Positions 23,701-34,768 of a stretch of 64,000 bases of DNA are shown here, one piece after another. Position 1 is the first letter of the stretch; every line of letters starts with the position of its first letter. Origin of the DNA: Styela clava (Eukaryota > Chordata > Ascidiacea > Stolidobranchia > Styelidae); the NCBI RefSeq assembly GCF_964204865.1, contig NC_135252.1, forward strand, positions 15,707,383 through 15,771,382. The letters are read 5' to 3'. The notes below the pieces were generated by a model. That model saw nothing but the letters and a program-made list of their open reading frames with translations, did not search any database and was not told the DNA's origin. The position numbers and the translations under genes were made by a program.

Positions 23701-26700
23701 AACAAATAGATTTTACTTATTTATTCCTATTTTGCAGAAAAATTTATGAAGATTCCGACGCCGACTTACAATTGGAAGGATTTTTTCAAGAAGTTGCGAC
23801 ACCACTTTTGCTCAATGTCAAAATGACTTATTTAGGTGTGAACTTGGCAAACATCAGTCAAACAGATTTTAGCAAATTCTTCAGAGGATCTGAAGCTGTT
23901 GTTGTTGGAGCAATAGCCAATGGCGGTGAGTTGCAGTAACCGAGTCCAGTACGACGATGCAATTTTCTGAGAGGTTATCTGCTCTTTCTCGTTCATTTCT
24001 TGCATTATCTAGCGATATTTGCAGGTAATATTATTATTTTGGCATTTTTGTCTAGACACAATATATATATATATAATTAATGCAATTATAGTTGATAATA
24101 AACATTTGTTAAAAATCGTTCAGATGACAAAACGAAAGTTGTTGAATCAACGATCAAAGGAACATCTAAGGATGGTGAAGTAGAATATAATGTAAAAAGC
24201 AAAGAATTAGATAAAACATTTCAACACTGGCACAAAGAAACTGGCGCATTTGAAGATTTTATAGAACGTTTATGGGCGTATTTCACAATACGCGATCTTT
24301 TGGAAAAAAGAACTTTATCCTCAAGTCGAGTGAGTTATTTTTGTTTCCACTCGTGTTCTTCACTCTTTTTGGCTATTTAAAATTCCATGCTCTCATTATT
24401 TTCACCTTCCCACACAGAGAGAAGTTTATCATATTACAAGTGAAGCATTACGCTTAGCTCTGAAATACAGTTTCGTGACTCCTCTCACATCGATGGTGGT
24501 TACATTACCTGAAGATGAAATAACAACAACCCCTGCTAGGCGTGAGTATTGGGATATATTCACTTGCCTAAATATTTTGCTCCACCATTACACAATAGCA
24601 GTTTATTGTGTGCTAGATTCAAATAATTTACATTTTCAAATTATTCAACGAAACAGAAGACATGGTTTCATATTTATACTAAAAAATTCAATTAATTGAT
24701 CCAATCCTATGGCAAAGTATGGCCATAGCAATCCTGTTGACGGTCTCCCTGATAACTAGCCAGGTTGATATAAGATGGATGTTTCCGCCAAGTAGTTAAT
24801 CAGAATTTTCCCTGAAAAGCTGCAATAGACGAGACTAAAATCATCCATTAGAATATGTAAATGACAGGTAGTTTATTAATAGATTAGAAATGATGGTGTT
24901 TAAAATATGTACAACAGTTTGTAGGCGCACCTTGCAAAATCTCAAATAAGGCGTCAAAAATTTTGGTATGATATCGAGAGAATTTGTTTGGGGCCAAAAA
25001 TGGGGGTGAACATCTAATCGGTAAATCAGGTTAATCGGTTAATTTATTTTTGTATATGGACGTGATTAATAGAGTATTGTGCAAACTCTCTGAATGTAAA
25101 AATAAAATCAACCGATAATTACTTGTTTCAGCCACAATAATTCCAACAATACCTCCGTGTTATCATCGAGGTGTAGTCATTCCTCGACGACACTTGCTTC
25201 TACGACCTCCTATATGGTGCCCCTATATCTTGTCAGCGGCAAGAGATAGCAGCTCGTCAGATAGTGGAAGGGACTCTTCCTCTACCAAAACCCTTTCCGG
25301 AAGAATCATAGGTTTGTACAGTACTTTAATAATTTGCCTCGCATCAAGTAGTTTTTGATGCTTAAAAGACAAAGGTACGTTGCTACCTTCACTGATTTTT
25401 GTGAAGTGATTCACAAAATCGTGCTGTATTACCACAATTTAAAAATGCGAACATGAATACGCCTCCTCACTCACGATTTGACAGAAGTAAATTTCGCTAC
25501 TGTTTGAGCCATTTTTAGCGAATGCGATTGGCTAAAATCTGCTCACTGTCCTTTGTCATCTGTCCCCTATTTTACAGGACAAGACACAATTGTAGAGAGA
25601 TGTCTGATTCTTCAGCTACTTTTTCATTATTCATTCGCATATTATTTATTTCTGCTTTTGTTTCTGTTTTAAATTCTACACAGGAGGGTCAGCAAGTGGA
25701 GCTCGTAGTTTAAGTGAGTACAAAAATATATAGATTTCGTGTCAATTTTAGTAAAATGACTATTGTCGATAAAAATAAATTGCCATTTGAGGGATAAAAT
25801 AATGTAGTAAAGTGTCGTTTCAGAGTTCTTTTTTATTTTTTGTTTTCTATAACATTTGATTTTAGTATTCACAGGTGGGTCTTCAAGTAGATCTCGTTCG
25901 ATACAACGCTCAGGTAAGGACAAAAATATATCCCATTGTCTTATTGGAGTCTTTATTGTCTCCCAATAAACAAAATTTTAACATTTGTTGTGTATGGTTG
26001 ATCAAATCAAAATACCGGGCCCCTAACAAAAAGTTGAGAGAATACTGATGACCAAAATGTGCTACAACGAGTCGATGTATAGATATCAAGTTCTACCAAA
26101 ACTTCACTAAATTCCCTCTCATTGGCAGGTGTTCGACCTTCGCGCCCGTCATCAGGTGCTACTTCCCGAGGACCAGGTAGAATTAATAATTTTTCAATAT
26201 ATTGATAGAATTGATTATCTTGCTCTATAAAATGTTCTTGCATCTACAAACCTGTTTGCACGCATATTATTTTGAGGAACAATAGCGTAAATATCGATTT
26301 ATAACTTGCAAAAAACTAAGAATCCAAGACAGTAAAAGCGGCTGGGCAATTATTCCTAGCAAAGGTGATTGGAGCACGCACTCACCCTGCAACCTGTGTA
26401 ATATTACTTTTGTGATTAGGTGCGAAAATTAAACAATTGTTGTAAGATTCATTCTAAAATATTTAGTGGCTAAGACCTGGGGCCCGAGCCCGACCCGAAA
26501 TTCGGGCCGGGTCGGGCCTGAAATGTCAATCATTACGTTCGGGTCGGGTCGGCCTTCTCAATCGCTGACTTTTTTTTAAATGAAGCGTTTTGGTCACGAG
26601 AGATCGTGGTCTGCAAAAGAACCAGAAATTGCCTCATCAACACAAGACATACTTTACTAAACTTTTGCAATGACAATTCAAAGACCTCCTAAATAAAATA

Positions 26701-29700
26701 AGAAATTTTGTGTTACTTCGGGCCCGGGCCTGCAAATCCAGTTAATTAGTCGGGCTCGGGTCGGGTCGGGTTTAACATCCAAGGGCCCGGATCAGAAGGG
26801 AATTTTTGGACCCAATCTTACCTCTAGTCACGATTATAATCTTTTCAATCAATTTTCAAGCTAATATCTGATATCTTTTGATGGCCTATTAGGCCTAGTC
26901 TCCTCCTCACGATACTTCGTCGTTTGCAGACATAGAAATCTGGGCTAAATGTAGTGGAAGTTAGATTTCGTGTCAATTCTAGTAAAATGACTATTGTCGA
27001 TAAAAATAAATTGCCATTTAGGGGATAAAATTATGTAGTAAAGTGTCGTTTCAGAGTTCTTTTTTATTTTTATTTCTGTTACATTTGATTTTAATATTCA
27101 CAAGTGGGTCTTCAAGTAGATCTCGTTCAATACAACGCTTAGGTAAGGACAAAAATATATCCCATTGTTTTATTGGAGTCTATATTGTCTCCCAATAAAC
27201 AAAATTTCAACATTTGTTGTGTATGGTTGATCAAATCAAAATACCGGGCCCCTAACAAAAAGTTGAGAGAATACTGATGACCAAAATGTACTACAACGCG
27301 TCGATGTATAGATATCAAGTTCTACCAAAACTTCACTGAATTCCCTCTTATTGGCAGGTGTTCGACCTTCGCGCCCGTCATCGGGTGCTACTTCCCGAGG
27401 ACCAGGTGGAATCAATAATTTTTCAATATATTGATAGAATTGATTATCTTGCTCTATAAAATGTACTTGCATCTACCAACCTATTCGCACGCATATTATT
27501 TTGTGGAACAATAGGTTAATTTTCGATTTATAACTTGCAAAAAAACTAAGAATCAAAGACAGTAAAAGCGACTGGGCAATTATTCCTAGCAAAGGTGATT
27601 AGAGCACCCACTCACCCTGCACCCTGACTCCCTGAGTAGTATTACTTTTGTGATTAGGCGCGAAAATCAAACAATTTTTGTGAGATTCATTCTAAAATTT
27701 TCAGTGGCTAAGACCTGGGGCCCGAGCCCGACCCGAAATTCGGGCCGGGTCGGGCCTGGAATGTCAATCATTACGTTCTGGTCAGGTCGGCCTTCTCAAT
27801 CGCTGACTTTTTTTTTAAATGAGGCGTTTTGGTCACGAGAGACCGTGGTCTGCAAAAGAAACAGAAATTGACTCATCAACACAATACATTCTTTACTAAA
27901 CTCTTGCAATGACAATTCAAAGAACTCCCAAATAAAATATGAAATTTTGTGTTACTTCGGACTCGGGCCTGCAAATCCAGTTAATTAGTCGGGTTTAACA
28001 TCCACGGGCACGGATCGGAAGGGAATTTTTGGGCCCGATCTTACCCCTAGTCACGATTATAATTTTTTCAATCAATTTTCAAGCTAATATCTGATATCTT
28101 TTGATGGCCTATCAGGCCTAGTCTCCTCCTCACGATACTTTTAACCGTCGTTTGCAGACATAGAAATCTGGGATAAATGTAGTGGAAAACTCGACGACGA
28201 AAGCGGCACAATACAACTCCCGCATGAGATTAAAAAGACTCCATTTCAATGCGAATGGAAGATTGAACTATCAGAAAATAGTTGGATGGACATAAAAACG
28301 GAGACTCTTAACACTACTCAAAACAAAGTGAGCAAATATTGTGAAAACTTTTACTATCTCATTCGCTTATGTCTGCCATTAAACCATGACACCATGATTT
28401 GATCTCGAAAATTGATTATAATTGGATGGCTAGTCTATAATTGTCATACCTATGCTTGAACGCTCCACACAAAGCTGCAAGTGTCATTTCTTATATAATT
28501 ACATTAATTATCTAAAATATTGCATATTATTTCTTCGCCGCGGTGTTTCATGAGCCACCAAAAATAATTGAAACAGAAAAATAAAAATATGCGATTGAGA
28601 CCTTGCAGTACATATGCCCCGATTCATTTGGTGCAGGTAATCGTCACAAGCCAGGGCAAAACTATTCTGGAACATAAAGGTGGAATCTCCGAGATGAAAT
28701 CCCTGTTGATACAGAATAACACGGCGACTGTTCTGTTGACAGTTTACCCGACAGATGATCGATGGCCAGGAATTGTGATTTCGTACAAACAATGTAAGTA
28801 TGATATATATGAGCATCTAGTTATTTTACTGGGTTTATGTAAAATTGTTCATGTACATTTAGGATGCATATCTGATGCAACCTACGATATATACGCGGTG
28901 AAGTCACTTAATATTAAATTACGGATAAGTTGTTGAAACTAGTAATCTATCCAACTTCAAGTCTAATTACTGTGAGCAGGCTAGCGGATACCCTTTTCCG
29001 AGGCCTATCCGAAAAACTAAGTGAAATTTGCGATGAGCATAATAACTTACTGTTATAATGTCGCAAGTGTATCGAATTAGGAATTTAGGAATCAAAATAC
29101 TCTGGCCTGCCCTTGCAAGTCATTGTGGTAAAAAGATGGAAAGTCGTCATGACGCAATTCATAATTTTTCAGACGATTTGATCAAGAAAATAATGTGTGA
29201 GTTGTGTGTTTAAATCTTGTCTTTGGATGATGAATATGGTTTCCTAGTTATTAAATGCACCTTGTCAATGTAGTTAACGTACCATTGCATCACGCTACTT
29301 TTTTGGCCATTTTGAAGATTGGACACATTTTACAAATATATATTGTGTCAGCCTAAATTGAGATATTTACCCTTTTCATTTCATAAATTGGAAATTGTAT
29401 TATAGTCAAGCCAGATCGTCCGTTGCAACCAATTGCTACATCGAAGGAACCTGAATTTGCCTTGAATCAATCTCTGAAGAATTGTGGTGATGATATCTCA
29501 TCTTCTAATAGCATAGAAGGCATCATAACATCTCCTGAGTATCCCAAAATGTATCCAGATAACGCATATTGCATATGGAATTTTGCCAACACAGATCCGA
29601 GTCACAAATTGCGTATCACCTTCATTGATATGGATATAGAAATGGGATCAGGTGATCAATGCAATCACGATAAATTAGTTATTCAAAGAGAGAAGAATGT

Positions 29701-29833
29701 GCAAGAAATCTGTGGATACAACCTGCCAGATGAAATCACGACATCGGATAAGAAAATATCGATTGCATTTTTGAGTGATGATAGTTTGGGAGCTGGTGGT
29801 TTCAAAATGCGATACCGATTTATTCCTAAGTAA
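8747..29833 (+). CDS. Unit B: complete ITIH-like protein (signal peptide, VIT, vWA, two CUB domains)
   Basis: The only full-length unit with all joins in frame: 2979 nt, 992 residues. Exons: 8747-8866, 8980-9173, 9262-9343, 21278-21445, 22069-22250, 22547-22825, 23192-23319, 23414-23669, 23738-23925, 24124-24329, 24418-24541, 25132-25311, 25684-25713, 25875-25913, 26129-26176, 28158-28327, 28637-28793, 29406-29833; an optional second 48-nt exon is at 27358-27405. Residues 1-22 are a signal peptide ending SVCFA. Exons 2-5 form the VIT domain (FVGKIREKKEAKEQYDRA). Exons 6-9 form the vWA domain with a complete MIDAS (DRSGSMS; GTDIN; LLTDG). Then come the ITIH tail, the linker, CUB1 (two Cys) and CUB2 (four Cys). 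The DPHF cleavage and hyaluronan-linking motif of vertebrate ITIH is absent, so a secreted matrix or adhesion role is inferred. Intron 3 is swollen to 11.9 kb by nested transposons. Confidence 0.88.
9889..10181 (+). repeat. Outer minisatellite of the left MULE terminus
   Basis: Tandem copies of a 10-bp unit close to ACAACTGAAT, with variants (ATAACTGAAT, ACAACTGAAA) and a non-repeat interruption near 10000-10035. It is mirrored in inverted orientation at the right end. Open frames over it encode only a repeating VQLYSVVFS-like pattern and are not genes. Confidence 0.85.
10205..10760 (+). repeat. Inner subterminal repeats with tgacgtca-like sites (left)
   Basis: Two to three degenerate copies of a unit of about 125 bp, each containing a cluster like gtgacgtcat...attacgtca, followed by further isolated tgacgtcat sites at about 10581 and 10725. 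The first part is inverted at 17345-17700. The palindromic TGACGTCA core equals a CRE/ATF site; here it may instead be the transposase binding site. Confidence 0.6.
11024..11254 (-). other. Short basic open frame downstream of the transposase
   Basis: An open minus-strand stretch preceded by an acceptor-like tttcag encodes a basic peptide with KYRRYRHRMQDNRK and PYRRRN. It could be a terminal exon of the element's gene or chance. No family recognised. The rest of 10761-11547 shows nothing else. Confidence 0.2.
11548..15169 (-). pseudogene. PHD-OTU-MULE transposase gene of the Mutator-like element (one frameshift)
   Basis: Minus-strand gene. Exon 1 (15169-14933) encodes a C4HC3 PHD finger (CGIC, CEIC, C-x4-H-x2-C in CGNWFHGTC, YICRKC) and ends at a perfect gtaagt donor. 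Exon 2 starts at 14275 after tttctag in the same phase and runs to 11548. It first carries an OTU-type cysteine protease domain (DGNCLF with the catalytic Cys; the His in PNHFVPL), then a disordered acidic stretch, then a MULE DDE domain with GVDRTFNLG, GSDNE, CTRHLIQ and NNNSESMNN as the D, D, CxxH and E blocks. A basic tail ends it. Reading is broken once: a run of seven T on the plus strand (12827-12833) puts the OTU half (to 12818) and the DDE half in different frames; six would join them. Total about 985 residues. The damage is so slight that the copy may be young, allelic or a sequencing error. Confidence 0.8.
15170..16017. other. Upstream region of the transposase gene
   Basis: About 850 bp inside the Mutator-like element, before exon 1 on the minus strand. 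It probably holds the transposase promoter or 5' UTR, but no motif, ORF or repeat stands out. Confidence 0.3.
16018..16358. mobile_element. Small TIR element flanked by TA (MITE), nested in the MULE
   Basis: Ends read CCGTATATGCTCGTTTAA and TTAAACGAGCAAATACGG, flanked by TA on both sides (16016-16017, 16359-16360). The interior has repeated gcgcccg/cgcccgg motifs and no ORF. A TA duplication suggests a Tc1/mariner-like MITE, but TA also ends many palindromic repeats. Confidence 0.6.
16624..17008. mobile_element. hAT/Charlie-like non-autonomous element, nested in the MULE
   Basis: The ends AGGGGTCGGCAACCTTT and GGTTGCCTACCCCT are inverted repeats of the widespread hAT type, and the direct repeat ggcctaagc flanks it (16615-16623, 17009-17017). 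The internal GGGCCG-rich segments (gcgggccgcac, gggccggata) are typical of these elements. At 385 bp it has no transposase. Confidence 0.7.
17345..17700 (-). repeat. Inner subterminal repeats with tgacgtca-like sites (right, inverted)
   Basis: Inverted counterpart of 10205-10560: clusters such as attatgacgtaatcag and caatgacgtcaccaat recur every 120-130 bp, and the inner boundary gtgcattatactgcacg matches the left arm. Between 17018 and 17344 the similarity to the left arm decays and nothing else is seen. Confidence 0.6.
17724..17975 (-). repeat. Outer minisatellite of the right MULE terminus
   Basis: Tandem 10-bp units (ATTCAGTTGT and variants), the reverse complement of 9889-10181 and slightly shorter. 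It includes the same interruption (ttatgtcacgtgccacgagc) in mirror image, so the two arms are true inverted repeats and not independent expansions. Confidence 0.85.
19036..20260 (-). pseudogene. Degenerate antisense gene inside the intron-3 element (unit B copy)
   Basis: Minus-strand coding blocks: RTWEAMMSYAAVERKVALEAIER ending at a gtgag donor (about 20240-20150); then TALQKKTAMFHQSNLTQ after an acceptor (about 19893); HNSCKQLRWAIHNEILSRF (about 19755); FVCSLYGEDMKKVND (about 19570); a block with THPPNNDSLKKHVGQEASK (19543-19265); and a Cys-rich end (CKC, then CAESNLYCTVFCFC, 19233-19160). Stops and frameshifts separate the blocks. The order PP-x-D-L-x-HV then clustered CxC motifs resembles ORFs of repetitive elements in invertebrate genomes, though I cannot name the family. 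Probably the ancestral element's own gene. Copies in E and F are near-identical because they were duplicated with the array. Confidence 0.45.
26471..26827. mobile_element. GC-rich inverted-repeat element, copy 1
   Basis: The start ctaagacctggggcccg and the end ggacccaatcttacctctag are imperfect inverted repeats. The interior carries palindromes such as cccgaaattcggg. Units A, C, D and E lack it at the same place, so it inserted in B. It looks like a non-autonomous hAT-type repeat, but no clean target duplication was found. Confidence 0.5.
27708..28050. mobile_element. GC-rich inverted-repeat element, copy 2
   Basis: Same element as 26471-26827, carried along by the local duplication. It has a shortened right half (gtcgggtttaacatcc). 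Its end, gggcccgatcttacccctag, matches the start better than in copy 1. Confidence 0.5.
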
Positions 29834-29937
29834 CAGTTTCTCGTATCATTCTGTCGCTTTCACAATTTAGTTAATTTGATGTTTATGTTTTAAACAACCA
29901 TTAGTTAGATCCTAAAATTATCACAAATGATCATGGA

Positions 29938-29943
29938 AATAAA
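29938..29943 (+). promoter_or_regulatory. Poly(A) signal of unit B
   Basis: AATAAA about 105 nt after the TAA at 29833, in the same position as in the other units. Confidence 0.55.
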
Positions 29944-30168
29944 TCAATGAATTTATTCAATTCAATGTTTTTGTGATATTACATCCAGAATATTTGAGTG
30001 GGAGAGAAATACTTACAGCGCATATAGAAATACTCATAATTTTCTGAACCAAGAGGAGTTGTCTGTAGTGGTGTTGAAATAGATTGTCTTATATCTGTTA
30101 TGCATCATATATTCCCCACTTTGGTTTAATTAGAAATATTAAAAAAGAATAACTGCATGCTTGCCTTT

Positions 30169-30187
30169 GGGGGGGGGGGGGGGGGGG
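30169..30187 (+). repeat. Run of 19 G in the B-C spacer
   Basis: Uninterrupted homopolymer where the other spacers have only six G (aatcggggggttgc). It follows about 130 bp of sequence seen only in this spacer (30035-30168). The length may be unreliable. Confidence 0.9.
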
Positions 30188-31110
30188 TGCTTCACTTTAC
30201 GATATAGCAGGTCACGAAAGAAAAATAACAAATATTCCATTGGGTGAACTGACAAAAATATATATTTATACTATTAAGAAATATTCTTACTTATTTTATC
30301 ATGCGTTTGAATGCTTATGATTCGTGATTTTCCTATCGTCGTACCGCAAAAGTTTCGTATTTTGTTTCTTTTAAATACACGATTTGAAACGTGACGATGG
30401 ACCGATGTTTGGAATTCGTGGCTTTTGAATTTCGATGCAAATTTACTGGCGCCACCAGGCAAGCTCTCGAAAAATTTACATGTTCATCCTTGAAAGTCCA
30501 TTATATTTTGTTTATGCTTTTCAAGACACAGAATAAAACCGATGCACATACAAATGGATATACGGGAATCCCAGGAAATTGAGAATATATTTACAATTCC
30601 GAATTGTGGCCAATTTGAAGAATAGTTCAAATTAATTTCAAACAGCATCATTTCGATTTCATTTTGCCGCATTTATGAACTATCAAATAAATATTTTTAA
30701 AACGTGATCTGACTAGGAATTGCAATATTTATTTTATATTAAAACTCCCACATGAGGGCGCCGTTCAATAAACCCACGATTGAATTAATAGAGCATGGAG
30801 CGTGCAAGAAACGACGTCAATCAAACAAAATTTTCCTATCTAAGGGAGAATCACGAAAAATGCACGTTACATATATTTATATCGGTATTGCATATCAGTT
30901 AAATGAGAATCTTCAAAAGTTACCTAATTTTATCTTAAAATTTCAATATTTTAAAAACGTTTCGATTTCCATATAAACTTGTTTAGATGATCTGGTGCGC
31001 CTCAGGCGAGTTCTGTTTTTAAGTTGAAGCCTTTGACATGCAAGTATATATTAGCTAGATATATAGCACTGGACTATGAGACTTAAACTGACTTGATAGC
31101 AACGCTCAGG

Positions 31111-31119
31111 TATAAAAAG
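31111..31119 (+). promoter_or_regulatory. Candidate TATA box of unit C
   Basis: TATAAAAAG, 397 nt before the ATG at 31508, within a block almost identical to that before D. Confidence 0.45.
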
Positions 31120-32232
31120 GGTAAACCATATCCACGAACAGCGTTCGTAATCATGTTGAGCAGCAAAAAAGATTTTTTTCGGGACAGACATCGATCAATG
31201 TTTTTTGCTAATTTACCCGATAGTTGCATTTAAATTTGATGATTGCTCTTGATTAGTGGAAGGGGGTGTTGAGTGAGTAACCCTTAGAGTGAGTACTTTG
31301 AGCAATCTAGAACGTTATTGGTCTTAAGAAACTTCAATATTGGACGAATACTGTTGTATATCTTCCGATATTTTCGGAACATATTTATAAGTGAATTTTG
31401 TCAGAACCGCGCTTTTTATTATATTTTATGACCAGACGTAAAGTAATTTCTATTTATGTAATTTTGAACCATTATTGTAATAGGTGAGTTGTATTTATAT
31501 AAACGTTATGACCTGGACTGAAGTTCAAGCAAAGGTTGTTGTGCTGTTATCTCTATATTCTGTATGTTTTGCGAATCCTCTGTCAAGGGGACAGTCTTTC
31601 GTCATTGCAGAAAGTGAAGAATTAGCGGTAAGGTTTTTCTTTTACCATTCAATGGCATTTTAAAAATTTGTTTGCAACGCTATATGTTGTCATCAAAAAT
31701 TATATATATATATTTATTTTTATCACTGATTCCAGAGAGAGAAAAGACATGCATCGTCTTATCATGGACCAGATGAGCCCCATCACAGTTTGCACGTCAC
31801 GAGTGTAGTCCAGTCAAGATTTGCAAGAGTATCGTTTGTGAATAAAATAGCGAACACTGAACGCTCAGCGAAAGAAGTTGTTTTTTCAGTAAGGCTTTCA
31901 GAAGCAGCCTTTATCACAGAATTCGACATGTAATTATTTTTTACAATATCACGGAGTTTTATAACTTAGTGTTACTTAATGTTTTCACACTTTTTTCTTC
32001 TTTGTTAACCTCACACAGGATTGTTCGCGGTGTGAAATTTGTCGGGAAAATACGAGAGAAGAAAGAGGCAAAAGAGCAGTACGATCGCGCCGTCGAAAGG
32101 GTAATTGTTGTCTATACTCTATTTGGGGATGGGAGACCTGAATCACTCTCGTGTTTTATTATTGAACATCGTCTACTCTATTAGTTAAAACACATTTAAT
32201 ACCTGGGCCTCTTTCCAGAGACTCACACGAAC

Positions 32233-32759
32233 GTAGGCCGCGAGCCGAGGCCCTGAAAAACGCCTAGAAAGTGAGTTTGTAGCGCACATCAGGTAACTAA
32301 CTAAAAGTGATTTTAAAATGTTCCCTAAAAATTTAGTAACAAATATTGCCTTGTTCCCACTTCCAAAAGTTGCACGTTTTCGGAAAAGACGCTTTTACTA
32401 AAAGAAATATGTGCTACGATCAATGTTCCCTCTAATTTTTTGTAGTATGTGTGCGCAGAAATTTTGGTGTGTGCGCACTTTTTTGGAAATGACTAATATT
32501 TGTGCAAAAACCAATGAAGAAATTTTGGCGTTCTAACCGCGTAATGAGTGGGCCAACAACAAACTTTTTCAACCTGCCAACCAAGAACATTATTACATTA
32601 CATCGAAATACGTCTGTGCGCAGTAAATCTATGCGTGTGCGCAGCCTCTGAAAGCTGTGTGCGCGCGCACACTTTAGAGGGAACACTGGCTACGATCTGT
32701 CCTATATTCTCTATATTTCCGGCAATGAACAGTGACTTCTGCATGGCGTAACAATTGCA
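32233..32759 (+). mobile_element. Left end of the intron-3 element, truncated (unit C)
   Basis: Begins GTAGGCCGCGAGCCGAGGCC and follows the E and B copies up to caattgcat, then departs into sequence absent from B and E (32760-33180). The body, antisense relic and right TIR are missing. The breakpoint therefore lies within the TIR. Confidence 0.65.
32421..32688 (+). mobile_element. hAT-type element (unit C), 268 bp
   Basis: Intact ends CAATGTTCCCTC and GAGGGAACACTG, with a perfect 8-bp duplication gctacgat (32413-32420, 32689-32696). Same site as in B, D and F. Confidence 0.8.
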
Positions 32760-34295
32760 TATATGGATTCAAAGAAAAAAAGGATTTGATAATAGTTTCA
32801 TTTATATATTTTGCATCAAATGACATGAGTAGCCCCCTATAGCTTTTAACCTCAGCGATCAGGTGAAACATTTGTTAGTATAGAAACAAAAGCAGTATGT
32901 ATGTGACTACTTGACATATTCCGTAGCTAAAAGATTAAATGAAGATGAATGGTTTCTGCTACATATCCAATACTAGTTGGCATTCTATTAATTATTCGTC
33001 TGCTCAATCATTACAGCCAAAATTTTCAAGTAGGTTTATTTTGAATAAGCTACTAACGCTACTTTCCCCAACCAACGCCTCATATATTGTTTCCATAGAA
33101 CATTAATTTTAACAATTAGCCTTACGAGCGAAATATTTGCTGCGAACATGTAGCGTCGATGTATGCATATCAAGTTTTATTGCAATTTTCCTAATTTTTA
33201 TCTTCTTGGCATGTGTTCGACCTTCGCGCCCGTCATCAGGTGCTACTTCCCGAGGACCAAGTAAAATTAATGAGTTTTTAATATATCAATCGAATTGATT
33301 ATCTTGCTTTATTTGTTTATGACATGTACTTGTACCTATACCAACCTGTCCACATATTGTTCTGTGAAAGCGTAATTATGGATTTAAAATTGATAATAAA
33401 CTTAACAACCCAAGACATTAAAAAATGATAGGCATTTTTCCTAGTAAAAATGATCGAAGCACGCACTCATCCCTGAGCCACCACAAATAATATTACTTTT
33501 GTGATTAGGCGTGAAAATCAAGAAATCGTTGTAAGATTCATTGTAAAAATTGAGGCTGCTAAAAATTTGTGCTGTCTCGATTATAATTTTTTCAACCAAT
33601 GTTTAAGCTAATATATCTGATATCACTTGATTGCCTATTAAACCTATTTCTCCCTACGTTACATTTTATCATCGTTTGCAGACATAAAAATCTGGGATAA
33701 ATGTAGTGGAAAACTCGACGACGAAAGCGGCACAATACAACTCCCGCATGAGATTAGAAAGAATCCATACCAATGTGAATGGAAGATTGAACTGACAGAA
33801 AATAGTTGGATGGACATAAAAGCGGAGACTCTTAACACTACTCAAAACAAAGTGAGTAAATTATGTGAACACCTCTACTATCTCATTCGATTACTTGCCA
33901 GATCTCGGAAATTGCTCATAATCGGATGACGAATTTATATTCGAATGAAAAACAAATCCGATAAGGCGATTTAATCATATTTCAGAACACAATCTTCTTC
34001 ATAGCCTTGGTCGGGCAAGAGAAAAGATATACTTAACCAACTTATCGTTCAAGAAATATGGACTTGGGTGACGGAGAATACCGTAATCGAACCACGAGCG
34101 TCAAACAAACCTACGGCGGCCGTATGTCAGTAATCCTCTCGCGCAAAGAGGTTTTTAAACGCTTCACACAAAGCTGCAATCTTTGCAATCGAATCTTAGA
34201 TCAGTACAGTCATTAGCCGGAATATTATATACTTTTTCGCCGCGGTGTTTCATGAGCCACTCTTTACCAAACATAATTGAAACAAAAAAAAAATT

Positions 34296-34768
34296 GGCGA
34301 TACACTCAATAGTTAACATTCTATCCGTACTGGCAAATCCGTTCACAAGTTTCAGTTATGCATCCTATAAAATACAAATTTGTCTCGGTGCCATATACGT
34401 TAACTGTACACTCGCCCGCAGCCAGTGCTTCAGCTGAGCAGTTGCCGTGGTTACCTTGGTGGTGCTTGGAGTCTATTTTTATATTAACGAGAGACTCTGG
34501 ATTTCCCAAAAATCCGCTGGATACTTGAACGTTTCCAATATTCAATTTTATTTAGTGTGATTATTTTGCTTTTTCATTCATATTCATTTTAAGCTTTCTA
34601 TTTCATGTTATTTCTTCATGCTGTGTTAGACCCCATCTAGGGTGTCGCTGCTCGATAACCAATACTGGTTTTTCAGCGTTTCCCTCCACCCTGAAATGCT
34701 ATTCTTCTTTTATTTTATTCTGTATATGTACCTTGCGGTGAAAAAATAAATTACTGATACTGATACGA
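34296..34768 (+). mobile_element. Candidate 3' fragment of a non-LTR retrotransposon (unit C)
   Basis: About 470 bp inserted relative to A and E, between the CUB1 exons. It ends accttgcggtgaaaaaataa followed by attac and a short (tgatac)2 tail, as many LINE 3' ends do. A 74-codon antisense frame (34545-34321) is conserved in D but resembles nothing I recognise. The identical insertion is in D, so it predates the C/D duplication. Confidence 0.4.

Larger units (their letters stand above)
25731..28183 (+). repeat. Local tandem duplication in unit B (two copies of about 1.2 kb)
   Basis: Copy 1 is 25731-26961 and copy 2 is 26962-28183. Each contains a 39-nt and a 48-nt linker exon and a GC-rich element. 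The junction cuts the first CUB exon after 26961, leaving a stump (26931-26961, DIEIWAKCSG) that runs into intron sequence; the intact exon follows copy 2 at 28158. In copy 2 the 39-nt exon has lost its acceptor AG (cacaag for cacagg), while the 48-nt exon (27358-27405) still has both splice sites. Confidence 0.8.
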
